A stretch of DNA of 64,000 bases, taken from an uncultured Holosporaceae bacterium. GTDB taxonomy: Bacteria; Pseudomonadota; Alphaproteobacteria; UBA3830; CASESI01. The notes below the pieces were generated by a model. It worked only from the letters and a program-made list of their open reading frames with translations. It did no database searches and was not told where the DNA came from. The stretch lies in the NCBI GenBank assembly GCA_949290705.1, contig CASESI010000022.1, positions 1 through 64,000 on the forward strand, in the 5' to 3' direction. This document shows, piece after piece, positions 32,306-41,286 of this stretch. Each line of letters begins with the position of its first letter. The first letter of the stretch is position 1. Both the position numbers and the translations under genes were made by a program.

Positions 32306-33958
32306 TTATTGCAATATCTTTACTAACAAATCGCGAAATTTAAATTCTTTTGTAAGTATCTCGATTCCTGCGGAAGAAGCTATCTCAAATTGAGTCATCA
32401 ATGCCATTTCAATAGGGACATCTGTTCCTTCAACATCAGAAAGTTGAGAAGTTAACAAATCTATCCTATCTTTTGCACTTTCAAATGATTTTTCAAGAAT
32501 ATTCTGTACAGACGCAACATCTGACCTTATGGTATTTAGTTTATCAAACAATAATTCGACAAATTCTTTCGCTTTTATTGTGCCTTTTTCACTCAATAAA
32601 TCAACCTGACCAGCATTTAATCGCTCTGCATCAAGAGATTCGAATGAAATTTCCAGTTTTTCATCATCAGGTCCTGTATCAAGAGAAAATTCAACATGTT
32701 GCTCTCTTCGCACACCGATTGAATCGATTAAATTTAATTCATTTAGAATAATAAAACTGGAACCTTTATCAAATTTCTCTCCAAGAATTAATTTATTTTT
32801 AGCAACATTAAATTCAACTTTGATAATATCCTTATCATTAAACTCTCTAAATATCGAGTCCCTTTTAAATTGAATTTCTATTTTGTTACCAGCACGCAAA
32901 TCTTGCAATGATAAAGAGGTATTGGAAATAAAATCTCTACCATCATTTGTTTTAATGCGTAACTTTATTTCATTACCATCCGCCGCAAAAATCTTGCCGT
33001 CATATTCTAAATCTTCATCAAGAATTACATCCAAAGAATTTATATCTGAAATATCTCCAATCATGGAAGTAATTTTAATATCCGAAAGTCCAAATAATTG
33101 TTCTGGCTCATCAGGAATTCCATCTCCATCTGTGTCAATCAACGGAATATTCGAGAATTTCTCAACCGATGTATTTGCAAATTTATTATTTATATTTTCG
33201 ACATCATCAGGATCCGCATAATTTATACCTATGCTTTTTGTTTTATCAAAATTAGCATCCAAAATGACATTAGAATGGAACTTTTTAAACCTTACATTTT
33301 CAATCTTTCCGATTTGGATGTCACTTTTCTTTAGTTTTACACTTTCAGTTTTTCCATTCTCAAGATCAATCATAGTAATAGTTTTGGTCTCTGCATCATA
33401 ATTCAATGTGACGTTAGAATTTTTTTTCACATCACGATCATAAGTAATAGATGTAATACCTTTTACTACGTTTGGTTTATCAATCCCGAACACAGTATTT
33501 TTTTCTGTATAGTAATCCCCTACTAAGAGTTTTCTCCCTAAAAATTCTGTTGCTTCGGCTGTATTTAATAATTCATCTTTAAAAGTCTGAAAAGAATTGT
33601 TAATTATAAATCTGTCATCATTACTATGAAAATTATTCCTAGCCTCTGTTACAATTCTGTACATTTCTGCCGCAATATCCATCATATTGGTTAAGGCAGT
33701 ATCTGCTGATTCCGTAATCCCTCTTGAATAAAATGCATTTTTATAAAATCTTTCATTAAAATTTTTTATTGTATGCATTTTATCTGCGTACAAAGATTGG
33801 AAAATATCTTCATATCCATTAGGAAATTTTTTCCCAGAAGAAATTTTTTCTATAGACTTAGAGCGAATTTTCTCCGCTACATGAATTCCTCTAAGCACCC
33901 TTTTCTCAGATCTGCTTATTGAAATATCATCGCGAAGAAAATGTATTCCTGAAACCAT
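32306..33958 (-). CDS. Flagellin/FlgL-like protein with a long inserted central domain
   Basis: 550 aa. N-terminal helices (IEKISSGKKFPNGYED, then ITESADTALTNMMDIAAEMYRIVTEARN) and C-terminal helices (SQLSDVEGTDVPIEMALMTQFEIASSAG...) follow the flagellin/hook-junction plan. The central 150-430 is beta-rich. DTDGDGIPDEPEQ (275-287) is a thrombospondin type 3/EF-hand-like calcium motif, unusual in a flagellin. Strong SD (AGGGAGG). It follows the 398-aa paralog by 27 nt on the same strand. It could be filament or hook-filament junction; I cannot tell which. Confidence 0.7.
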   Translation of the reverse strand: MVSGIHFLRDDISISRSEKRVLRGIHVAEKIRSKSIEKISSGKKFPNGYEDIFQSLYADKMHTIKNFNERFYKNAFYSRGITESADTALTNMMDIAAEMYRIVTEARNNFHSNDDRFIINNSFQTFKDELLNTAEATEFLGRKLLVGDYYTEKNTVFGIDKPNVVKGITSITYDRDVKKNSNVTLNYDAETKTITMIDLENGKTESVKLKKSDIQIGKIENVRFKKFHSNVILDANFDKTKSIGINYADPDDVENINNKFANTSVEKFSNIPLIDTDGDGIPDEPEQLFGLSDIKITSMIGDISDINSLDVILDEDLEYDGKIFAADGNEIKLRIKTNDGRDFISNTSLSLQDLRAGNKIEIQFKRDSIFREFNDKDIIKVEFNVAKNKLILGEKFDKGSSFIILNELNLIDSIGVRREQHVEFSLDTGPDDEKLEISFESLDAERLNAGQVDLLSEKGTIKAKEFVELLFDKLNTIRSDVASVQNILEKSFESAKDRIDLLTSQLSDVEGTDVPIEMALMTQFEIASSAGIEILTKEFKFRDLLVKILQ

Positions 33959-33985
33959 AATTACCTCCCTGATATTATTCTTTTG

Positions 33986-35182
33986 TTATAACGTTGGTTC
34001 AAGTGCCAACATCTTTTCCACCTTATTTTTTTCACTATTTACAAAATTCATAGCATTAAGCACTTTCCAAAGAGCATGCTCTATTGCATCATCATCGTAA
34101 AGATTCTCTGTTTCAAGATTCAATGATTCTATCGTAATCGGATACAAGGAGACCGGATAAATCTTATCATTGTCTTTTCTCGATAATAAATTCACGACAT
34201 ATGGCAATCTGTCCCTGTAGAAGAAAAGCGTATACCTAATTTCATTCAATTTAAAAATCTTCTGCAATACTTCTTCTTCAACAAACATATTATTTGTAAA
34301 TGTATTTACATCAACCTTGAAGCCTATGTTTATGCTATCCGAACGGATTTTATCATCCTCGATTTGAACATCCCTTTTAAGAGCAATTTCTGCATATTTT
34401 CCTTCAATTAATTTTAAAGGATTAATCTTTGCAACAAAATCTTCAGACTCTGCTTTCATAATTAAGTAAGTCCCTTCATAGATATTGCCCTTTATTCTTA
34501 TATCAATGTCTGTGCTCAAAATATCACCTATGTACCCATGAACATCTTCAATTTGTACGTTAGAAAGATTTAAAATATTTCCATTCACATTTAAACTATA
34601 GGTTTTATTCTGGGTATTTTCGTTCAACTCAAATGCTTTTTGAAATTTAGAAAAATTATCATTAAAAACTATACCTATGCCAACATTATTAAAAGCTTTA
34701 TGATCTAACTTTTGCCCTTGAAGAGTTTCAGCATCTTGATGTCCATTAGTTTTATTTTGCACAAGTAACACATCTGATTTTGGAATATAAGAAATTTTCA
34801 CAATTTTCTCAACGTTTTCTTCATCGATCAAAACATTCTGAATTCCGAATTCCGGATTTAACATAGTCTCTTGAGAATCTTTCATTTTATCCACAACAAG
34901 TTCTGGATCCCCAAGAAGTAATTTCACTTCATTTACATTCGTGGTGTTTGCGATTTCATCTATTTTTTTCTTTTGTTCTTGGAATTTGAAATTATTCTCA
35001 ACATAATCCTGCTCGTCCCTAGCCTTCAAAACTAGCTCTAGCATTCCAGTTAAAACATCAGACACATTATATAATGCCTGTGTAAAAACATTTAAGTATA
35101 ATTTCTCTTTACGATTTATCTCATTTTCCCTTTCTTCAAGATTTTCCATTATCTTTTCAACAGTGTTAGTTTTAAAAGCCAT
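33986..35182 (-). CDS. Divergent flagellin-like protein
   Basis: 398 aa from ATG 35182 (AGAGGT SD); the frame is open to 35254. The region ALYNVSDVLTGMLELVLKAR ... KKKIDEIANTTNVNEVKLLLG matches the flagellin D1 pattern (IANTTxFNGxKLL). The middle is beta-rich; the C-terminal helix (DAIEHALWKVLNAMNFVNSE) is shorter than usual. First gene of a two-gene unit with the 550-aa protein. A TTAA-N7-TTAA site lies about 40 bp upstream. Confidence 0.65.
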   Translation of the reverse strand: MAFKTNTVEKIMENLEERENEINRKEKLYLNVFTQALYNVSDVLTGMLELVLKARDEQDYVENNFKFQEQKKKIDEIANTTNVNEVKLLLGDPELVVDKMKDSQETMLNPEFGIQNVLIDEENVEKIVKISYIPKSDVLLVQNKTNGHQDAETLQGQKLDHKAFNNVGIGIVFNDNFSKFQKAFELNENTQNKTYSLNVNGNILNLSNVQIEDVHGYIGDILSTDIDIRIKGNIYEGTYLIMKAESEDFVAKINPLKLIEGKYAEIALKRDVQIEDDKIRSDSINIGFKVDVNTFTNNMFVEEEVLQKIFKLNEIRYTLFFYRDRLPYVVNLLSRKDNDKIYPVSLYPITIESLNLETENLYDDDAIEHALWKVLNAMNFVNSEKNKVEKMLALEPTL

Positions 35183-35220
35183 TTTTACCTCTCTTATCAC
35201 ACAATATAAAACATAAAATA

Positions 35221-35235
35221 TTAAAGTTATGTTAA
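35221..35235. promoter_or_regulatory. Possible CtrA site before the flagellin-like operon
   Basis: TTAA-AGTTATG-TTAA, an exact match to the CtrA consensus TTAA-N7-TTAA, 39 bp upstream of ATG 35182. CtrA controls flagellar genes in many Alphaproteobacteria, and ChpT of the same phosphorelay is encoded 1 kb away. In DNA this AT-rich the motif also arises by chance. Confidence 0.45.
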
Positions 35236-35343
35236 CACTACATATTACTTTCAACTTTTTTTCTGCAATTTGTATGCCGCGTTAATATTAAATTAATTTA
35301 GTGTATTGATTTTTTTTCTATTTAATTTTAATCTATTGAAACA

Positions 35344-36054
35344 ATGAATGAGACATTAAAATGGTTTAAGTCTGTCGGGGTTGAAAGATTTATCAATGAT
35401 AAATATTTTGCAACTGTCAAGGATAACTCCACGGTAAAATACTCTGAAAATATTATTTGCAATGATCCTCTATCCAACATAACAACACTCGAAGATTTGC
35501 GTGAGTATATTATTAGTATTGATCATCCATTGAAAAAAGCTGCAACAAATACAGTTTTCGGAACTGGAAATACTTTATCGAAAGTAGTATTTGTAGGTGA
35601 AGCTCCTGGACACGATGAAGATATTGAGGGCATTCCATTTGTCGGACAAAGTGGACAACTCCTAACAAATATTATGCATGCGATAGGAATCGAAAGAGAA
35701 AAAATATACATAACAAATGTTGTTCCGTGGAGACCAGAAAATAACAGAACTCCTTCTGCAGAAGAAATTAAATTCTTTAAACCAATCCTTGAAAAACACC
35801 TGGCACTTTTAAATCCAGAAATAATTATTACACTTGGAGCTACAGCAACAAAAGCAGTACTCGATACTACCGCTGGAATATTATCTCTGCGTGGAAAGTG
35901 GATTGCAAAACGAATCGATGGAAAACAATATCAAGTATTACCGACATATCACCCCTCTTATTTGTTAAGATTGTCATCCCAAAAGAAAACTGTTTGGAAA
36001 GATTTTTTATTATTACAATCAAAAATGGAAGAACTAAGGATCTCTATTAATTAA
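35344..36054 (+). CDS. Family 4-type uracil-DNA glycosylase lacking iron-sulfur cysteines
   Basis: 236 aa. Motif A GEAPGHDEDIEGIPFVGQSGQ and motif B HPSYLLR (THPAYLLR type) are clear, as are ITNVVPWRPENNRTP and TLGATATKAVL. It removes uracil from DNA. The 4Fe-4S ligands of the founding enzymes are missing: the N-terminal position reads DHPLKKAATN (family DGCPLK), and the later site reads EIKFFKPIL (family IC). The first ~80 residues are variable. Confidence 0.85.
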   Translation: MNETLKWFKSVGVERFINDKYFATVKDNSTVKYSENIICNDPLSNITTLEDLREYIISIDHPLKKAATNTVFGTGNTLSKVVFVGEAPGHDEDIEGIPFVGQSGQLLTNIMHAIGIEREKIYITNVVPWRPENNRTPSAEEIKFFKPILEKHLALLNPEIIITLGATATKAVLDTTAGILSLRGKWIAKRIDGKQYQVLPTYHPSYLLRLSSQKKTVWKDFLLLQSKMEELRISIN

Positions 36055-36611
36055 ACCATTTCAACTTTCGCATTGTTATTATCGATTTTCTCAAATTTGA
36101 TTTCTTTTGAGAATCTTTTTTTTACTTCTGCCTTCGCTAAGTGCAAGAAAATATCTTTTGAATCCTGTGCAATGTCGTTTACATTTATTTCATTTACATG
36201 GTATAAAGAAGAAAAATTCAAATTAATGGAATCATTATTAATAAAAAAATTCACTGTCCCTGATTTTATAATAGATTTATTCACAAACAAATACATGTAC
36301 AAGACAGCTTTTGCAAACCACGCTTTCACAATTTCAGGAATGTCTTCTTTATAAAATCTACACTCTATACCTTTTAAATTTGCATGATTTTTAATAATAT
36401 TTGTTACTTGTTCAAAATGTATTTCCGTATCATCCTTAGTACCGAATAATCTGAACAATTCAACGACTGACTTAAAATTATTTAGATACCTGTTCAACTG
36501 ATCAGAATTTTCTTTCGACAATTCTGGTTCTATACATTCTATAAAAAGGCCAAGACCATTCACAGGAGAAATAAGGTCGTGACAAACCTTTGCGATCACA
36601 CTCGAAATCAT
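36051..36611 (-). CDS. chpT: Histidine phosphotransferase ChpT
   Basis: 186 aa. It begins with the ChpT dimerisation and phosphoacceptor helix AKVCHDLISPVNGLGLF (His 11), followed by a degenerate ATPase-like domain. In Caulobacter, ChpT moves phosphate from CckA to CtrA and CpdR, controlling replication, division and flagellar genes. Shorter than the Caulobacter protein at the N-terminus. Converges with the UDG gene (4-bp overlap). Confidence 0.85.
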   Translation of the reverse strand: MISSVIAKVCHDLISPVNGLGLFIECIEPELSKENSDQLNRYLNNFKSVVELFRLFGTKDDTEIHFEQVTNIIKNHANLKGIECRFYKEDIPEIVKAWFAKAVLYMYLFVNKSIIKSGTVNFFINNDSINLNFSSLYHVNEINVNDIAQDSKDIFLHLAKAEVKKRFSKEIKFEKIDNNNAKVEMV

Positions 36612-36664
36612 AAAGAACTAATCCAAAATCATATAAAATATAATAACAGAAAGTTAATTTTCTA

Positions 36665-37372
36665 TTAACAAGCTTCCAAAAAATTAAGAGATTTTTTGAT
36701 TTTTTCATTTAAAAATAAAATCATTGAATTATTCTCAATATGTTTTTGGTAAAAATATTCAAAAAATGAAAGAGCTTCTATAAATTCATATTCATTGAAC
36801 TCATCATAATTTTCATGATTCTTTTTAAAAAATGCTGGCATTTTAAGCAACCTATCCTTATATACCCCAGCAGCATCAGATGACACAGCCCTTCCTGTTT
36901 TTGGAGAAACGTACATTAAATCTGATGTTTTTCCAGTAACTGCACAATGATAGAGATCTAATGGATATCCAAGTTCACGAAAGAAAAAAACTATAAAGTA
37001 TAAATAATTTGCTAAAAATGATTTCCCACTTGAATGTAACATATCTTTTAGCATCAAAAATAACTCTTCAGAATCTATCCTTTCTGGAAGCACTATTAGC
37101 ATTAATGAGGTATTTTTAAGACAAAGAAGAGCAATTTCATCATTAAAAAAATCCACAAAATAATTATTTTTTATCTCCAACTGAAAAAATCCAAGATTAT
37201 CAAGACTTTTAGATTTCCATGCAAACTCTACCTCATCAAATAAAGAAATCCCACCTTTAAAAAAAGTAATTCCTTTCCAAATTCCTTGCGTCTTAGATAA
37301 AATTTTAATTAATTTTCTATCTCCAGCATAATTTCTGATCTCGACTATAAAACCCGAATCTTTTATCTCCAT
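36665..37372 (-). CDS. recO: DNA repair protein RecO
   Basis: 235 aa. N-terminal OB fold (DSGFIVEIRNYAGDRKLIKI) and C-terminal part with CAVTGKTSDLMYVSPKTGRAVS, the alphaproteobacterial RecO pattern. It loads RecA on SSB-coated gaps with RecR. TAATAT ends 6 nt before the ATG. 53 bp before chpT on the same strand. Confidence 0.88.
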   Translation of the reverse strand: MEIKDSGFIVEIRNYAGDRKLIKILSKTQGIWKGITFFKGGISLFDEVEFAWKSKSLDNLGFFQLEIKNNYFVDFFNDEIALLCLKNTSLMLIVLPERIDSEELFLMLKDMLHSSGKSFLANYLYFIVFFFRELGYPLDLYHCAVTGKTSDLMYVSPKTGRAVSSDAAGVYKDRLLKMPAFFKKNHENYDEFNEYEFIEALSFFEYFYQKHIENNSMILFLNEKIKKSLNFLEAC

Positions 37373-37514
37373 CGCTAAATATTACTATTAACTACTCAAA
37401 AATACCAGTTTTATAAATTTTTGAATTCCCAATAAATTATTAATATTTTTTTTAGAACAAATTAATATTTTTATTGTATACTTGTAATCAGATTTTAAAT
37501 GTAAGATTTTTACC

Positions 37515-37988
37515 GTGGAATACCCCAGTAGATATATTGACGTTCTGATTGATGATGATAGTTGGAGTGATTTTGATTATTCCTACCTTGACAATATCAC
37601 TTTGATGATATTCAAGCATTTTGGTTATGAGGAGTACCTTTTCGAGGTATGCCTTTATTTAACAGATAATGATAAAATCCAAAAATTAAATTTAAAATAC
37701 CGAGGAAAGGATACTCCAACAAATGTTTTATCTTTTGAAGGAGATTTAGAATTTTCAAAGGAAACTCCTGTGTTACTTGGTAGTATTGCAATCGCGTATA
37801 AGTATAGCTTTGATGAGGCAAAAGCTTCGAATATCGCCTTCAAGGATCATATCACTCACTTGTTTATACACGGTATGTTACATCTTTTGGGATATGATCA
37901 TATAAAAGATTCCGATTTCGAGAAAATGAAATCCCTTGAAGTATTGTTTTTAAATCAACTCAACATTAAAAATCCATATGAGGAATAA
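37515..37988 (+). CDS. ybeY: Endoribonuclease YbeY
   Basis: 157 aa from GTG 37515. Zinc motif H119-x3-H123-x5-H129 (HGMLHLLGYDH) and TNVLSFEGDLEF. It acts in 16S rRNA 3' maturation and ribosome quality control. TAAGAT ends 7 nt before the GTG. It is followed 6 nt later by the CorC-like gene, the usual ybeY-corC order. Confidence 0.95.
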   Translation: MEYPSRYIDVLIDDDSWSDFDYSYLDNITLMIFKHFGYEEYLFEVCLYLTDNDKIQKLNLKYRGKDTPTNVLSFEGDLEFSKETPVLLGSIAIAYKYSFDEAKASNIAFKDHITHLFIHGMLHLLGYDHIKDSDFEKMKSLEVLFLNQLNIKNPYEE

Positions 37989-37994
37989 TATTAT

Positions 37995-38822
37995 ATGCCG
38001 AATATTTTAAAAAAACTTTTTCATAAAAAATTACAATCCACAATCAAATCAACTGAGGAAATAGAAAATTCTTTCAAATCTACAATAGAATCTATACCGA
38101 TGTCGAAAGAAGATAAAAAGATCTTTTGCAATTTTTACGATATAAAGGATGTTTTAATAGAAGACATAATGGTACCTAGGTCAGAAGTTGTTGCTGTAAG
38201 TGATACATCTGATTTTACGAAAATACTTGAAACATTCGCAGGTAAAAATTTTAAACAAATCTTGGTATATCAAAAGAATTTAGATAACATTATCGGGTAT
38301 ATTTTCTTAAAAGACGTAATAAAATTCGCGAAATCACCTAAATCATTTAATATAAAAAAAATCCTGAGAGAAGTTAACTTCATTGCACCAAGTATGAAAT
38401 GTTTTGAAACATTAAACCATATGAAAAAAACTCATGAAACATTTTTTGTAATCGTCGATGAATTTGGTGGTGTATTCGGCATAATTTCAATAGAAAATAT
38501 TGTAAGTAAAATCTTCGGCGATATCAAAGATTACTCTTTTGATAAGTTGTCGTACATAGAGAAAACTCCCGAAGGAACGTACATCGTTGATGCGAGAATG
38601 CCACTTTATGAATTACAAGAAAAAACGGGACTTCAACTTCTTACTAAAACAGAGGAAGAGGAGATAGATGTAGACACAATAGGTGGATTTGTTGCTTCAT
38701 TGGCCGGGAAAGTTCCATCTGTCGGGGAAAAAATTTCACATAATTCAACAAATGTGCTTTTTAAAGTACTTGATGTATCTCCAAGAAAAATCAATAAACT
38801 TGAAATCATTATACCTAATTAG
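37995..38822 (+). CDS. corC: CorC-like CBS-domain protein
   Basis: 275 aa. No membrane segments. Two CBS domains (about 50-170: VLIEDIMVPRSEVVAVS, ... FFVIVDEFGGVFGIISIENIV) and the CorC/HlyC-type C-terminal domain (GTYIVDARMPLYELQ, DVDTIGGFVASLAGKVPSVGE). Family members are linked to magnesium/cobalt efflux. Probably in an operon with ybeY. Confidence 0.9.
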   Translation: MPNILKKLFHKKLQSTIKSTEEIENSFKSTIESIPMSKEDKKIFCNFYDIKDVLIEDIMVPRSEVVAVSDTSDFTKILETFAGKNFKQILVYQKNLDNIIGYIFLKDVIKFAKSPKSFNIKKILREVNFIAPSMKCFETLNHMKKTHETFFVIVDEFGGVFGIISIENIVSKIFGDIKDYSFDKLSYIEKTPEGTYIVDARMPLYELQEKTGLQLLTKTEEEEIDVDTIGGFVASLAGKVPSVGEKISHNSTNVLFKVLDVSPRKINKLEIIIPN

Positions 38823-38893
38823 CCCTCTACATCTGCAAATTTTACTTGCTTTTTCAATTATTATATGCAAAAATGGACACGTTAGTTGTGCAT

Positions 38894-38966
38894 AGGGGAG
38901 TAGCTCAGCTGGTAGAGTGTCGGTCTCCAAAACCGAATGTCGCGGGTTCGATCCCTGTCTCCCCTG
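38894..38966 (+). tRNA. tRNA-Trp (CCA)
   Basis: Acceptor AGGGGAG pairs with CTCCCCT, D arm AGCTCAGCTGGTAGAG, anticodon loop CTCCAAA (CCA), T arm GCGGGTTCGATCCCTGT, discriminator G. CCA is not encoded. It lies just before secE, a common arrangement. Confidence 0.95.
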
Positions 38967-38988
38967 CTTTTTACGATTAGGAGTTTTT

Positions 38989-39171
38989 ATGTATAATCCA
39001 CTCAAGTTTTTATCTGAGGTCAAGAAGGAAGTTGGGATGGTCACGTGGCCAACGAAGATTGAGACAGTCCAAACTACCTTCTTGGTGTTACTGTTATCAC
39101 TTGTAGCATGCGTTTACTTTTTCTGTGCTGATTTTATTTGTTTGCATTTGATTAAATTTATATTAATGTAA
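38989..39171 (+). CDS. secE: Preprotein translocase subunit SecE
   Basis: 60 aa, the single-helix form. LKFLSEVKKEVGMVTWPTKIET is the SecE signature, followed by one membrane helix. TAGGAG lies 5 nt before ATG 38989; a longer frame begins inside the tRNA and is rejected. Followed by nusG. Confidence 0.95.
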   Translation: MYNPLKFLSEVKKEVGMVTWPTKIETVQTTFLVLLLSLVACVYFFCADFICLHLIKFILM

Positions 39172-39184
39172 GCTTGAGGTACAT

Positions 39185-39721
39185 ATGAAGCAAAATTTGA
39201 AGTGGTATATAGTAAATGTGTATTCCGGATTTGAGAATAAAGTCGCCGATATGATTCGGCAAGAAGTCACCAAAGAAGGTTTTGAAAATTATTTTGGAGA
39301 TATCGTCGTCCCTACGGAGAAAGTTGTTGAAATCAAAAAAGGACAAAAGGTTGAGAGTGATAAAAAATTCTTCCCTGGATATATTTTGGTGCAAATGCAC
39401 TTGACGGACGATTCTTGGCATCTTGTGATGTCTATTCCTAGGGTTTCAAATTTTTTGGGAAGTAAAAACAAACCACGCCCTCTTTCTGAAAATGAGGTAA
39501 AAAATGTTACCTCAAAAATGATAGAGGGTGAAAAACCTAGAAACTCTATATCATATGATGTTGGAGATATGGTGAAAGTTTTGGAGGGACCTTTCGCAAC
39601 ATTTAATGGTGTTGTCGAATCCGTAGACGAAGATAATGATAAACTAACGATCGCAATATCTATTTTTGGAACAGTTACCAAATTGGATTTAACATTCCAA
39701 CAGGTCGATAAAATAAAGTAA
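39185..39721 (+). CDS. nusG: Transcription factor NusG
   Basis: 178 aa. NGN domain (WYIVNVYSGFENKVADMI, FFPGYILVQM) and C-terminal KOW domain (VGDMVKVLEGPFATFNGVVE). It binds RNA polymerase, Rho and ribosomal S10. It follows secE by 13 nt; rplK, normally next, is absent here. Confidence 0.98.
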   Translation: MKQNLKWYIVNVYSGFENKVADMIRQEVTKEGFENYFGDIVVPTEKVVEIKKGQKVESDKKFFPGYILVQMHLTDDSWHLVMSIPRVSNFLGSKNKPRPLSENEVKNVTSKMIEGEKPRNSISYDVGDMVKVLEGPFATFNGVVESVDEDNDKLTIAISIFGTVTKLDLTFQQVDKIK

Positions 39722-39736
39722 ATCGGAGAAATACGA

Positions 39737-40036
39737 ATGTCAGAGGAATTAGAATTAGGAAAAAAGAGAGTTTGCACTGGATGCAAGACAAAGTTCTATG
39801 ATTTTAAGAAAAAACCTATTATATGCCCAACATGCGGTATGGAATTTGATGATTTGTTCTTTTTAAAGAAAGTAAAAACAACCAAGAAGTCCAATATGCT
39901 TGACGAAGAAGATCCAGATTTCATCTCTAATGATACGGATCTCAACGATACAGATAGCGATTTACTGGATGATGCAGATGATACAATCGATGTACCACTC
40001 AATAAAAATATTTATTCGGACGATGATGACGAATAA
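39737..40036 (+). CDS. FYDLN-acid family zinc-ribbon protein
   Basis: 99 aa. Two Cys pairs (C13/C16 and C30/C33) around KFYDFKKKPIICPTCG match the TIGR02300 family of Alphaproteobacteria, whose members carry a long acidic tail as here (residues 57-99 rich in Asp). Function unknown; a nucleic-acid or transcription role is often guessed from the ribbon. 15 nt after nusG with GGAG before the ATG. Confidence 0.9.
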   Translation: MSEELELGKKRVCTGCKTKFYDFKKKPIICPTCGMEFDDLFFLKKVKTTKKSNMLDEEDPDFISNDTDLNDTDSDLLDDADDTIDVPLNKNIYSDDDDE

Positions 40037-40138
40037 TAAGTTTCTTTAAAATTAATTGTTAACTTTTTACTTTATTGTAAGTTTTTATATTTATTATAGT
40101 ATAATTGATTTGAATTGTACGAATGAGTTTATCAAATT

Positions 40139-41218
40139 ATGGATATAGTATTAATTAAAAACCCCGATGATCCAAGGATTGCATTGGTGCCTACTGATAT
40201 TAAAAAACTTACATCTCTTGGGCATAAATGTTTCTTACTATCAAATACAGGAATTGACGCAAATATTGAGGACTGCGATTTTTTAGACGCTGGAGCAACT
40301 GTGTTAAAAAATGAGAACGACTTAAAAACCGCGCTTAAAACGGCAAATATAGTTGTTTCAACAAAGATCATCAGCAATGAAAATTTATTAAAAGCTGCTT
40401 CTAAAGAAGCTTTGTTTGTAACAATGGTTAACCAATATCTCAATGGTAAAGTAGTTGAAAAATACAAAGAGTTATCCTTAAAGTTGTTCGCAATGGAATT
40501 TTTACCGAGAATAACAAGATTGCAAAACATGGATATTTTATCCTCACAAAGTAATATCGGTGGATACAGAGCTGTTATCGAAGCATTGTATGAATACGGA
40601 AGAGTTTGCCCTATGATGACAACCGCTGCAGGAACAATTAAGCCAAGTAAATTCTTGATTATCGGTGCTGGCGTCGCAGGATTGCAAGCAATTGCAACAG
40701 CAAAACGTATGGGAGCTGTTGTTTCTGTGTTTGATGTTCGAACTGCAGCTAAAGAGCAAGTTGAAAGTTTAGGGGCAACCTTTATAGAAGTTGAATCCAA
40801 AGAAAACCTAGAAACCTCTGGAGGATATGCTAAGGAAACAAGCGAAGAATATAAAAAAGATCAAGCTGCAAAATTATCAGAAGAAATTAAAAAAGTAGAT
40901 GTTGTTATAACAACTGCAAATATCCCTGGACGTGCTGCTCCTAAACTTGTTACGGAAGAGATGATCAAATCAATGAAAAATGGATCAATAATTGTTGATA
41001 TGGCAGCAGAAATGGGAGGGAACACGGATCTTACCGAAGCTGGTACAAATGTCAAAAAATACGGTACTCTTATAATTGGAGAAAAAAACCTTACTGCAAA
41101 AGTCCCAGAAAGCTCTAGTAACCTTTTCTCGCGTAATATTTTTAATTTATTGCAACATATAATAAAAGACAATTTAATTGACAAGAGTGACGAAGCTCTT
41201 GAAAAATGTTTTTTATAA
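40139..41218 (+). CDS. pntAA: NAD(P) transhydrogenase subunit alpha, part 1
   Basis: 359 aa. Two Rossmann-type lobes: N-terminal DPRIALVPTDIKKL and NAD-binding LIIGAGVAGLQAIATAKRMGAVV, VFDVRTAAKEQVESLGA, then NIPGRAAPKLVTEEM. This is the soluble dI component of the split transhydrogenase; it needs PntAB and PntB to pump protons and make NADPH. Neither follows. A TATAAT lies at 40100-40105. An alanine dehydrogenase is less likely given the GATFIEVESKENLETSGGYAKE segment. Confidence 0.88.
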   Translation: MDIVLIKNPDDPRIALVPTDIKKLTSLGHKCFLLSNTGIDANIEDCDFLDAGATVLKNENDLKTALKTANIVVSTKIISNENLLKAASKEALFVTMVNQYLNGKVVEKYKELSLKLFAMEFLPRITRLQNMDILSSQSNIGGYRAVIEALYEYGRVCPMMTTAAGTIKPSKFLIIGAGVAGLQAIATAKRMGAVVSVFDVRTAAKEQVESLGATFIEVESKENLETSGGYAKETSEEYKKDQAAKLSEEIKKVDVVITTANIPGRAAPKLVTEEMIKSMKNGSIIVDMAAEMGGNTDLTEAGTNVKKYGTLIIGEKNLTAKVPESSSNLFSRNIFNLLQHIIKDNLIDKSDEALEKCFL

Positions 41219-41286
41219 TTTTGTATTTTTTTACCATTTTTTAATATTTTTTGTTATATAATTAGTCTTTGTTCTGATTTTTTATT

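Noticed and set aside
40132-40800. 222-aa open frame antisense to pntAA
   Set aside because: Spans the conserved NAD-binding codons of pntAA; no independent start signals.
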